Shown here piece by piece: positions 1 through 5,853 of a DNA stretch of 7,923 nt. The position numbers and the translations under genes are program-made. A model generated the notes under the pieces. It made no database searches. It was not told where the DNA came from and was given only the letters and a program-made list of their open reading frames with translations. Source of the stretch: an uncultured Bacillota bacterium (lineage in GTDB: Bacteria > Bacillota > Clostridia > Peptostreptococcales > Anaerovoracaceae); the NCBI GenBank assembly GCA_959606705.1, contig CAUHLX010000126.1, positions 1-7,923 on the forward strand, in the 5' to 3' direction. How positions within the stretch are numbered: the first letter of the stretch is position 1; every line of letters starts with the position of its first letter.

Positions 1-1194
1 TTCGCTTATGTGGCCGTAGCCGCTTGGGAAGGTCCCGCTTTCGCCTCCGCCATCGCTTATCTGGTTCCCGTTCCCGAAATCGGGCACCTGTGGAGCATCG
101 CCGGCTATGACGTCTATATCCCCTGGCTGCTCATCAGCATCGCGGGCACGCTGTTCACCATGTTCTGTCACTATCGCGGAATGAAATTTGCCGCCATCTT
201 CAATTCCATCGCGGCCATCGCTCTGGTCATCGGCGGATTGGTATTCTTCGCCGGCGGCGTAACCATGGGCGATGTGAGCAACGCCCTGCCCATGATCAAG
301 GACGGCTTCAACGGAATCACCGTCGTTCTCCTGATGGCTCCGGCCATGTTCGTCGGCTTCGACGTTATCCCGCAAGCCTCCGAAGAAATGAACTATCCTA
401 TTAAACAGGTGGGTTCGCTGGTTCTGTTTGCCATCGGCTTAGGCGCTCTGTGGTACATCCTGATGATTTTGGGCGTATCCTTTGCGGCTCCGGGCTCCGT
501 TCTGGAAGGCGCCAGCATTCCTCTGGCGGACGCGGCGTCCTACGTGTTCGGTTCCAAGCTCTTTGGTTCCCTGATCATCGTAGCCGGCATCGGCGGCATT
601 CTCACCAGCTGGAACGCCATGTTCGTCGGCGCCACCAGAATCCTGTTCTCCATGTCCCGTGCCAAGATGCTGCCCCCGATCTTCTGCAAGCTGCATCCGA
701 AGTACAAATCCCCCGTCGCCGCCATTACCCTGGTAGGCGTACTGGGAATGCTGGCTCCGCTGCTGGGCAAGAACGCTCTGGGCTGGTTCGTAAATGCCAG
801 CTCCTTCGGAACGGTCGTCGCTTATCTGACCGTGGCCATCTCTTTCGTCGTCCTGCGGAAGAAAGAGCCCGAACTGAATCGTCCCTGGAGAGCTCCCGGC
901 GGATACGTTACCGGAGTGCTGGCGCTGGCCGCCTGTATCTTCTTCATCGTACTGTACCTGCCCTTCGGCCCCGGCTCCTTGGTATGGCCCTATGAATGGG
1001 GTATGGTTGCTCTGTGGTGCGTCATCGGCGTCATCCTGCTGATCCGCAACAAGATGCAGTATCAGAACGTTACGCTGGCAGAACGGGAATACCTGCTGTT
1101 CGGCGAACAGTATGCAAGAAAGAACATCATCGGACAAAAAAAATCCGCCGTCGGGCTTCCTGACGAGGATCTGGAACCGGGAGAGGCTCTCTGA
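1..1194 (+). CDS. APC-superfamily amino acid/amine permease, 5'-truncated
   Basis: This is a secondary transporter of the inner membrane, expected to import or exchange an amino acid or amine. The reading frame is open from base 1 and runs to TGA at 1192-1194, giving 397 residues with the N-terminus outside the window. The GTG at 10 is just an in-frame codon and not a credible start. About nine hydrophobic segments are visible. APC carriers usually have about 12, so roughly 100 residues and three helices are missing. Two family hallmarks are clear: a membrane segment leading into DVIPQASEEMNYPIKQ (acidic pair near fragment residues 128-129), and the cytoplasmic RILFSMSRAKMLPPIFCKLH loop at about 640-700. 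The hydrophilic tail of about 45 residues ends in an acidic DEDLEPGEAL. Substrate cannot be read from the sequence. The neighbouring eutH and amidase genes suggest an amine or amino acid. The family call is secure, the substrate is not. Confidence 0.9.
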   Translation, partial: FAYVAVAAWEGPAFASAIAYLVPVPEIGHLWSIAGYDVYIPWLLISIAGTLFTMFCHYRGMKFAAIFNSIAAIALVIGGLVFFAGGVTMGDVSNALPMIKDGFNGITVVLLMAPAMFVGFDVIPQASEEMNYPIKQVGSLVLFAIGLGALWYILMILGVSFAAPGSVLEGASIPLADAASYVFGSKLFGSLIIVAGIGGILTSWNAMFVGATRILFSMSRAKMLPPIFCKLHPKYKSPVAAITLVGVLGMLAPLLGKNALGWFVNASSFGTVVAYLTVAISFVVLRKKEPELNRPWRAPGGYVTGVLALAACIFFIVLYLPFGPGSLVWPYEWGMVALWCVIGVILLIRNKMQYQNVTLAEREYLLFGEQYARKNIIGQKKSAVGLPDEDLEPGEAL

Positions 1195-1228
1195 CACATT
1201 GAGAATCCTTTCCGGGTTAGCAAGTCAT

Positions 1229-1269
1229 GCGATCCCTTTCTGCTTTGCGGGCGGGGATCGCTTTCTCTC
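1229..1269 (+). terminator. Terminator-like hairpin between permease gene and eutH
   Basis: GCGATCCC at 1229-1236 pairs perfectly with GGGATCGC at 1254-1261. Inside the loop a second short stem (1240-1243 with 1247-1250, one G-U pair, TTT loop) can stack on it. It is followed by TTTCTCTC, which is T-rich but interrupted by C. It lies 34 nt after the permease stop codon and 56 nt before the eutH start. It may be a weak or partial terminator, or a processing or attenuation hairpin. No convincing promoter could be identified between it and eutH, so eutH may be read through from upstream. Confidence 0.45.
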
Positions 1270-1304
1270 ACAATATATTCAGTCTGTCAGTGATTCCATA
1301 CGGC

Positions 1305-1312
1305 AAAGGAGG
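1305..1312 (+). promoter_or_regulatory. Strong Shine-Dalgarno of eutH
   Basis: AAAGGAGG ends five bases before the ATG at 1318. It is a near-perfect anti-SD complement and fixes the eutH start; the resulting N-terminus matches the family's beginning. Confidence 0.8.
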
Positions 1313-1317
1313 TACTT

Positions 1318-2433
1318 ATGTCTTTCAGTGAAATCACCATGTGGGTGATGGCCATCGGCGCTCTCGTCGGAGGCATCGACCGCATCATCGGCAACAAGCT
1401 GGGCCTGGGCGAAAAATTTGAAGAAGGCTTCAACGCCATGGGCCCCCTGGCGCTGGGAATGGTGGGCATCGTCTGCCTCTCCCCCGTCATCTCAAATATC
1501 GTTGCTCCGGTCATCGCACCGGTTCTCGCGGTCATCAAAGCCGACCCTGCGATCTTTGGCTCCATTCTGGCCAACGATATGGGCGGGTACCCCCTTTCCA
1601 TGTCCCTGGCCATCAACGAACAGGCCGGCATGTATTCGGGACTGATCGTGGCTTCCATGCTGGGAAGCACCCTGGTGTTCTCCATCCCCGTTGGCCTCAG
1701 CCTGATCGAATCCAAGGATAAGCCCTACTTTGCAAAAGGCATGCTGATCGGTATGATCACCATTCCCATCGGCTCCATTGCCGGCGGCATCATGGCCGGG
1801 TATAATATCTTCATGGTCGTGATGAACACCATCCCGGTCATCATCATTTCCGTCCTGTTGGCCATCGGTCTGAAATTCAAGCCTAACGCCATGATCACCG
1901 GCTGCATCTATTTCGGAAAATTCATCATCATTGTCATCACGGTAGGATTGACCGCCGCCGCCTTTGAATATATGACCGGCATCGTGCTGATCCCGGGAAT
2001 GGCCCCCATCGAGGACGCCATGACTACCATCGGAACCATTGCGGTGGTACTGCTGGGCACCTTCCCGCTGCTCTCACTGCTCACCAGGGTCCTCGACAAG
2101 CCGTTGAACGCCATCGGCCGCAAAATCGGCCTGGACGCCACTTCCGCCGCGGGCATGTTCTTCTCTCTGGCCAACAGCATTCCGGTCTTCAAAATGTTGG
2201 GTGAGATGAGCAATCGAGGCAAGATCGTCAACATGGCCTGGCTGGTCTGCACCGCCGGCGCACTGGGAGATCACCTGGGCTTTACGGCAGGCGTGCATCC
2301 GGAAGCGATCGCTCCCGTGGTTCTATCCAAGCTGTTCGGCGGCGCCGTGGCCGTGGTCATCGCTCTGTCTCTAACCAAGAACACCGACGCGGAGGATCTG
2401 GCCAGCAAGCGGATTCAGGAACTGGAAGGTTAA
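1318..2433 (+). CDS. eutH: EutH-family ethanolamine transporter
   Basis: A polytopic membrane protein of 371 residues with about ten or eleven hydrophobic segments. EutH proteins carry ethanolamine across the cytoplasmic membrane. Family landmarks recalled from E. coli EutH are all present in order: FEEGFNAMG (34-42), ANDMGGY (85-91), VFSIPVGLSLIE and IPIGSIAGG in the centre, IPVIIISVLLAIGLKFKP, and ALGDHLGF (about 315-322). It is somewhat shorter than the enterobacterial protein (about 400 residues), because a loop near residue 28 and another near residue 230 are smaller. The start is set by AAAGGAGG at 1305. The downstream amidase follows after 39 nt, so the two are probably cotranscribed. 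No ethanolamine ammonia-lyase or microcompartment shell gene is in the window, so the carried compound may be ethanolamine or a related small amine released by or destined for the amidase. The family call is firm; the substrate in this context is inferred. Confidence 0.93.
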   Translation: MSFSEITMWVMAIGALVGGIDRIIGNKLGLGEKFEEGFNAMGPLALGMVGIVCLSPVISNIVAPVIAPVLAVIKADPAIFGSILANDMGGYPLSMSLAINEQAGMYSGLIVASMLGSTLVFSIPVGLSLIESKDKPYFAKGMLIGMITIPIGSIAGGIMAGYNIFMVVMNTIPVIIISVLLAIGLKFKPNAMITGCIYFGKFIIIVITVGLTAAAFEYMTGIVLIPGMAPIEDAMTTIGTIAVVLLGTFPLLSLLTRVLDKPLNAIGRKIGLDATSAAGMFFSLANSIPVFKMLGEMSNRGKIVNMAWLVCTAGALGDHLGFTAGVHPEAIAPVVLSKLFGGAVAVVIALSLTKNTDAEDLASKRIQELEG

Positions 2434-2456
2434 CACTATTTCAATCATCATATGAG

Positions 2457-2465
2457 AAAAGGAGA
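2457..2465 (+). promoter_or_regulatory. Shine-Dalgarno choosing the amidase start
   Basis: AAAAGGAGA lies seven bases before ATG 2473. An earlier in-frame ATG at 2452 would place this purine-rich site inside the coding sequence and has no good ribosome site of its own, so 2473 is the better start. Confidence 0.75.
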
Positions 2466-2472
2466 AAAAACC

Positions 2473-3375
2473 ATGGAAAACATTCGCGACATCATCAACG
2501 TAGGCGTAGTCAATTTCAAAGTTGCCGCCGGAGATAAGCAAGCTAACCTTTCCAGAATCATAGATTTTTCCATCGCCGCCGCCAAGCGGGGCGCAGATAT
2601 GGTGCTCTTCCCCGAAATGTGCCTCATGGGCTACGACTATTTCATCGACGACAAGATCGATCGCCAGGAAAAGATCGCCGTCACCGAGACGGTCCATGGC
2701 CCTTCGGTCCGCGCGATTGAAGAAATCGCCAAACAGTACGGCATCTACATCATCTTCGGCATGTCCGAAAAAATGAGCGATGACGCGGTAGACCTGTACA
2801 ACTCGGCCATCATCCTGGGTCCCGACGGACTGGTGGGCTCTTATCAGAAGATCCATCCTTTCGGTACGGAAAATCTCTGGTGCAAAAAAGGGGACACTCC
2901 CTTTATGTTTGATACCGAATGGGGTCCCATTGCCGTCGGAGTCTGCTACGACAGCTATCAGTTCCCCGAATTGGTGCGCTACTACGTTTACAAGGGTGCC
3001 CGGCTCTATCTCAACCCCACCGCGGTCATCGAGGAAATCCCCAACGAAGGCAGCCGGGAAGCCTTCCGCCGCTGCTACACCCCTCATTTGGAGTACAGCG
3101 TTCTGGCCAGCTCTATTTATATCGCCAGCTCCAATCTCACCGGTTACGACGATACCTGCTATTTCGGCGGCGGCAGCATGATCATCGGACCCAAGACCAA
3201 TGCCTTCGGCGAGGTGGATGTGGTCCGCTACTGCGGTGACGACAACGACTATCAGGTCGGACTCCACCTGGGCACCATCGATCTCTCCCTGGCCGTGAGA
3301 CATCAGTGTACCGTGAATCCCTACGCGGGAGAGCCGGACTTCCGTCCCGAAATCTACAAGAAGTTCTACGAGTAA
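2473..3375 (+). CDS. Nitrilase-superfamily carbon-nitrogen hydrolase (amidase)
   Basis: A soluble cytoplasmic hydrolase of 300 residues that should cleave an amide, carbamoyl or related C-N bond through a thioester intermediate. The Glu-Lys-Cys triad of the superfamily is visible: E48 in VLFPEMCLMGY, K126 in GSYQKIHPFG, and C158 in VGVCYDSYQFPE. NPTAVIEE and the YIASSNLTG stretch fit the fold's later conserved strands. Length is typical for the aliphatic amidase, N-carbamoylputrescine amidase and omega-amidase type branches, but I cannot assign the branch from sequence alone. The gene sits 39 nt after eutH and ends 20 nt before a strong terminator, so it is the last gene of that unit. Context (a permease and EutH) suggests an amine-containing amide as substrate; that is inference. 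The alternative start at 2452 would add seven residues. Confidence 0.9.
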   Translation: MENIRDIINVGVVNFKVAAGDKQANLSRIIDFSIAAAKRGADMVLFPEMCLMGYDYFIDDKIDRQEKIAVTETVHGPSVRAIEEIAKQYGIYIIFGMSEKMSDDAVDLYNSAIILGPDGLVGSYQKIHPFGTENLWCKKGDTPFMFDTEWGPIAVGVCYDSYQFPELVRYYVYKGARLYLNPTAVIEEIPNEGSREAFRRCYTPHLEYSVLASSIYIASSNLTGYDDTCYFGGGSMIIGPKTNAFGEVDVVRYCGDDNDYQVGLHLGTIDLSLAVRHQCTVNPYAGEPDFRPEIYKKFYE

Positions 3376-3395
3376 AAATAAAAGCCTGAGAGGAA

Positions 3396-3443
3396 GGGAA
3401 CGCGCAGAACCACCGTTTTGCACGTTCCCATTTTTTTGTTTTT
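3396..3443 (+). terminator. Strong intrinsic terminator after the amidase gene
   Basis: The left arm 3396-3410 (GGGAACG, C, GCAGAAC) pairs with the right arm 3415-3429 (GTTTTGC, A, CGTTCCC). This gives two 7-bp stems separated by one C-A mismatch, with one G-U pair and a CACC loop. A run of seven T (3431-3437), then G and five more T follow directly. It is a textbook Rho-independent terminator, 20 nt after the amidase stop, and separates the eutH-amidase unit from the sigma-54 operon. Confidence 0.92.
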
Positions 3444-3550
3444 GGCCTGCCCGCGCCATCGGAGATCCATCGCCCCTTCGCAATCTTCTCATCGATACCC
3501 TCACCGCCTGCCCCCTCTGCCGGCTAAAATAATTCATTTCCGTATTATAA

Positions 3551-3641
3551 AATTCAAAAACTAATTAATATTTGAATTAACGCTGGTCTCCGGTGGAACG
3601 AAGCGACCTGGTCACGCATTCCAAAGCAGTTGAATTTTCAA
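3551..3641. repeat. Repeated TTGAATT motifs, candidate activator-binding region
   Basis: AATTCAAA (3551-3558) and TTTGAATT (3571-3578) form an inverted repeat with perfect 8-bp arms and a 12-nt spacer. The same heptamer TTGAATT recurs at 3630-3636 as part of a 12-nt dyad TTGAA-TT-TTCAA (3630-3641). The first two motif copies are 21 bases apart, about two helical turns. They lie about 75 to 165 nt upstream of the predicted transcription start, where enhancer-binding activators of sigma-54 promoters usually bind. AT-rich sequence makes chance repeats more likely, so the regulatory role is inferred. Confidence 0.4.
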
Positions 3642-3686
3642 GGGTTTTGCAACATTTTGTCGGAGGTTTGTCCACACGTCCCCATT

Positions 3687-3703
3687 TTGGCATGGCCCTT
3701 GCT
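3687..3703 (+). promoter_or_regulatory. Sigma-54 (RpoN) -24/-12 promoter of the CoA-transferase operon
   Basis: TTGGCATGGCCCTTGCT matches the sigma-54 consensus YTGGCACGRNNNTTGCW at every defined position except one (T for C in GGCAC). The invariant GG (3689-3690) and GC (3701-3702) are separated by exactly ten bases. Transcription should start near 3714, giving a leader of about 53 nt before ATG 3767. It sits correctly oriented upstream of a four-gene catabolic operon, with a terminator behind it. Such promoters need an ATP-dependent enhancer-binding activator, which is not encoded in the window. Confidence 0.85.
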
Positions 3704-3723
3704 TAATTAAATGGTGTAATTAA
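3703..3723. repeat. AT-rich dyad at the predicted transcription start
   Basis: TTAATTA (3703-3709) and TAATTAA (3717-3723) form an inverted repeat with a 7-nt spacer spanning the predicted start near 3714. It could be an operator or just the easily melted start region of the promoter. The arms are themselves AT-only, so it is a weak observation. Confidence 0.25.
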
Positions 3724-3750
3724 AAATCCGACATATTGGGTGATAGAAAT

Positions 3751-3757
3751 TAAGGAG
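3751..3757 (+). promoter_or_regulatory. Shine-Dalgarno choosing the CoA-transferase start
   Basis: TAAGGAG ends nine bases before ATG 3767. An in-frame GTG at 3740 lacks a ribosome site and would put this one inside the gene, so 3767 is preferred. Confidence 0.75.
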
Positions 3758-3766
3758 CGAACGCAT

Positions 3767-4975
3767 ATGACAGGCAACGACAGACCTTCCGGCAAACCGC
3801 TGGAGGGCATCAAGGTCATCGACTTTACCCGGGTGTATTCCGGTCCCTACTGCACCATGATGCTGGCAGACCTGGGGGCGGAGGTCATCAAGGTGGAGAA
3901 AGACGGCACCGGCGACGATACCCGCGCCTTTATGCCCGTTAAGGACGGGGAAAGCGGTTACTATCTCTACCTGAACCGCAACAAAAAGAGCATCGCGCTG
4001 GATTTAAAAAAAGAAGAATCGAGAGAGATCATTTACCGCATGGCGGAGTGGGCCGACGTGGTAGTGGAAAACTTCTCCCCCGGAGTGGTGGACCGTCTGG
4101 GTGTGGGCTATGAGGATCTGAAGAAACACAATCCCCGGATTATTTACGGTTCCATTTCCGGATTCGGTCAAAACGGCCCTTATAAAAACAAACCCGCCTA
4201 TGACGTGGTGTGTCAGGCGATGGGCGGTTTCATGGCTCTCACCGGAGAAAAGGGCGGAAAGCCTTATAAGCTGGGGCCCTCCATCGTAGACGCGTCCGCC
4301 GGAATACATATGGCCTTCGCCATCGTCAGCGCCCTGCTTTACCGGGAAAAAACCGGCGTGGGACAGTTTATCGATATCGGCATGATGGATACCGCGTTTT
4401 CCACATTGGAGAATTTTGTGGTCACCAAAACCCTCACCGGTGAAACGCCCACTCGAAACGGGAACGCCAACCTGGGCTCCGCTCCCTTCAACTCCTACCG
4501 GACGAAGGACGGTTACGTCACCATCGCGGTGGCCAACGACAAGCTCTTTGACAAGCTGACCACGGTCATGGACCGGCGGGACCTTTTGGAGGACCCGCGG
4601 CTGGATAAAAACTTTAAACGGAAGATGCACGAGGAGGTGGTCAATGAAGCGGTGGAAGCTTGGACCATGACCCACACCACTCATGAAGTATGTCAGCTGC
4701 TGGATGCGGCCTCCGTGCCCGTAGGTCCCATTCTGGGGATCGACGAGCTGATCGAAGACCCTCATCTCAAGGAGCGGGGCATGCTGGTGGAAATCGAAAG
4801 TCCGGTGGTGGGAAAGGTGGTTTACCCGGGAAATCCCATCAAGTTTTCCGAAACGGAAATCGACTGCTTTGAATCCGCACCCGGCTTGGGCGAAAACTCC
4901 GAGGAGATCCTCAGTCAGGTCTGCGGCTATTCACAGGACGAGATCGATCGAATGAGGGATCAAAACGTGATATGA
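3767..4975 (+). CDS. Family III (CaiB/BaiF-type) acyl-CoA transferase
   Basis: A cytoplasmic enzyme of 402 residues, the usual size for the family, that moves CoA from one acyl-CoA to a free carboxylic acid. Seen in order: LEGIKVIDFTRVYSGPYCTMMLADLGAEVIKVE written as two conserved blocks (12-29 and 30-44), LNRNKKSIALDLK (69-81), VVENFSPGVVDRLG (99-112), SGFGQNGPY (131-139), and the nucleophile segment GPSIVDASAG with Asp175 in the position of Asp169 of formyl-CoA transferase. TGVGQFIDIGMMD follows. The C-terminal part has the typical PVGPI and DPHLKERGM segments. It is the first gene of the sigma-54 operon and is 58 nt upstream of the SDR gene. Context suggests it activates the acid that the dehydratase-like enzyme then processes. 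Family assignment is firm; the acid is unknown, with 4-hydroxybutyrate or a gamma-substituted analogue the favoured inference. Confidence 0.93.
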   Translation: MTGNDRPSGKPLEGIKVIDFTRVYSGPYCTMMLADLGAEVIKVEKDGTGDDTRAFMPVKDGESGYYLYLNRNKKSIALDLKKEESREIIYRMAEWADVVVENFSPGVVDRLGVGYEDLKKHNPRIIYGSISGFGQNGPYKNKPAYDVVCQAMGGFMALTGEKGGKPYKLGPSIVDASAGIHMAFAIVSALLYREKTGVGQFIDIGMMDTAFSTLENFVVTKTLTGETPTRNGNANLGSAPFNSYRTKDGYVTIAVANDKLFDKLTTVMDRRDLLEDPRLDKNFKRKMHEEVVNEAVEAWTMTHTTHEVCQLLDAASVPVGPILGIDELIEDPHLKERGMLVEIESPVVGKVVYPGNPIKFSETEIDCFESAPGLGENSEEILSQVCGYSQDEIDRMRDQNVI

Positions 4976-5004
4976 TACATCAAACAATCGAACAAACAAG
5001 CCAA

Positions 5005-5024
5005 CGGAGGAGAAGAAAAGGAGG
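5005..5024 (+). promoter_or_regulatory. Tandem Shine-Dalgarno sites before the SDR gene
   Basis: Two purine-rich sites occur, CGGAGGAG at 5005-5012 and AAAGGAGG at 5017-5024. The second is nine bases from ATG 5034 and is the functional candidate. The first is too distant for that start and has no start codon of its own. Confidence 0.6.
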
Positions 5025-5033
5025 AATCGGATC

Positions 5034-5798
5034 ATGGATCAGTTTTCATTAAAAGGCAAGACGGTCATTGCCATCGGCGGCAGCAAGGGCCTGGGCAAAG
5101 GAATGGCCGAAGGTCTGGCTCTGGCAGGAGCCGACGTGGTCATCAGCAGCCGGAAGCAGGCGGAGCTGGATAAGACCGCGGCGGAGCTCTCCGCGGCCAC
5201 AAAGGGCAGCGTGGTGGGTATTGCGGCGGACGTCAGCACCAAGGCCGGCGTGGATGGCTTGGTGGCAGCCGTGGAGGAACGGTTCGGACACATCGACATC
5301 CTCATCAACGGCGCTGGCTTGAACATCCGCAAATCCATTCTGGACTGCACCGAAGAGGATTGGGACGCGGTACAGAACGTACAGATCAAATCGGTCTTTC
5401 TCATGTCCCAGGCAGTCGCCCATCACATGATCAAAAACCAGATTCACGGCAAGATCATCAACGTGGCTTCCCTCACCAGCCAGCTGGGATTGAAAAACAT
5501 GATCTCCTACTGCTGTGCAAAAGGAGCGGTGGTTCAGCTGACCAAGGCCATGGCCAACGAGCTGGCCGAATACGGCATCAACGTCAACGCCATCGGGCCC
5601 GGCTATTATGAAACCGAAATGACCAAACCGCTGTTTGAAGTCCCCGAAAAACGCGCGGAGCTCTTCGCCCGGATTCCCATGAAGCGGTTCGGTCTGCCTC
5701 AGGATCTGGCAGGCGCCGCCACCTTCCTGGCTTCTCCCGCTTCCGACTACGTCACCGGTCAGGTGATCTACGTAGACGGCGGCTGGCTGGCCTGTTAA
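5034..5798 (+). CDS. Short-chain dehydrogenase/reductase, FabG-like
   Basis: A classical SDR of 254 residues that should oxidise or reduce a hydroxyl/keto group with a nicotinamide cofactor. The Rossmann motif is IGGSKGLG (14-21, Ile in place of the usual Thr). Arg40 after the second strand hints at NADP(H). Other marks are AADV (64-67), NGAG (92-95, for NNAG), catalytic Ser146 in NVASLTS, Tyr159 and Lys163 in YCCAK, GPGYYETEM (189-197 region), and the C-terminal YVDGGW. The position normally held by the fourth catalytic residue, Asn of VNLKSVF, is Gln117 here (VQIKSVF). In this operon the likeliest role is a 3-hydroxyacyl-CoA dehydrogenase acting between the enoyl-CoA and the thiolase. A 4-hydroxyacid dehydrogenase or another alcohol dehydrogenase role is possible. 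The family is certain, the substrate inferred. Confidence 0.92.
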   Translation: MDQFSLKGKTVIAIGGSKGLGKGMAEGLALAGADVVISSRKQAELDKTAAELSAATKGSVVGIAADVSTKAGVDGLVAAVEERFGHIDILINGAGLNIRKSILDCTEEDWDAVQNVQIKSVFLMSQAVAHHMIKNQIHGKIINVASLTSQLGLKNMISYCCAKGAVVQLTKAMANELAEYGINVNAIGPGYYETEMTKPLFEVPEKRAELFARIPMKRFGLPQDLAGAATFLASPASDYVTGQVIYVDGGWLAC

Positions 5799-5853
5799 CT
5801 CGTTACATTTTTATATTACATAAATGAAAATAGAAAGGATTAAGTGACCCAAA

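Larger units (their letters stand above)
3376..3766. other. 391-nt intergenic region with terminator and sigma-54 promoter
   Basis: No gene is supported here on either strand. In order: the intrinsic terminator (3396-3443); a C-rich stretch (about 3444-3527) in which I see no structure, motif or ORF; an AT-rich segment with the TTGAATT/AATTCAA motifs (3551-3641); a GACC-T-GGTC near-dyad at 3605-3613; the -24/-12 promoter (3687-3703); an AT-rich dyad just after it (3703-3723); and the leader with the ribosome site of the CoA-transferase gene. A long antisense frame entering this region from the amidase gene is treated as a shadow. Confidence 0.7.

Noticed and set aside
439..1197. 252-codon - strand frame opposite the permease gene
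   Set aside because: It is a hydrophilic, low-complexity-looking translation opposite conserved membrane segments; a shadow frame.
1262..1304. Possible sigma-70 promoter for eutH (TATATT-like -10)
   Set aside because: An AT-rich hexamer is present but no acceptable -35 element at the right distance was found.
3444..3535. C-rich stretch after the terminator as a small gene or RNA
   Set aside because: No ribosome site, no convincing hairpin and no coding pattern could be seen on either strand.
2371..3537. 388-codon open frame on the - strand across the amidase gene
   Set aside because: It is fully antisense to the conserved triad-bearing amidase, overlaps the end of eutH and runs through the strong terminator. 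Its protein shows no recognisable family pattern. GC-rich third positions commonly leave such antisense frames open.
4004..4765. 253-codon - strand frame opposite the CoA-transferase gene
   Set aside because: The + strand encodes a complete family III CoA-transferase; no ribosome site or family pattern supports the antisense frame.
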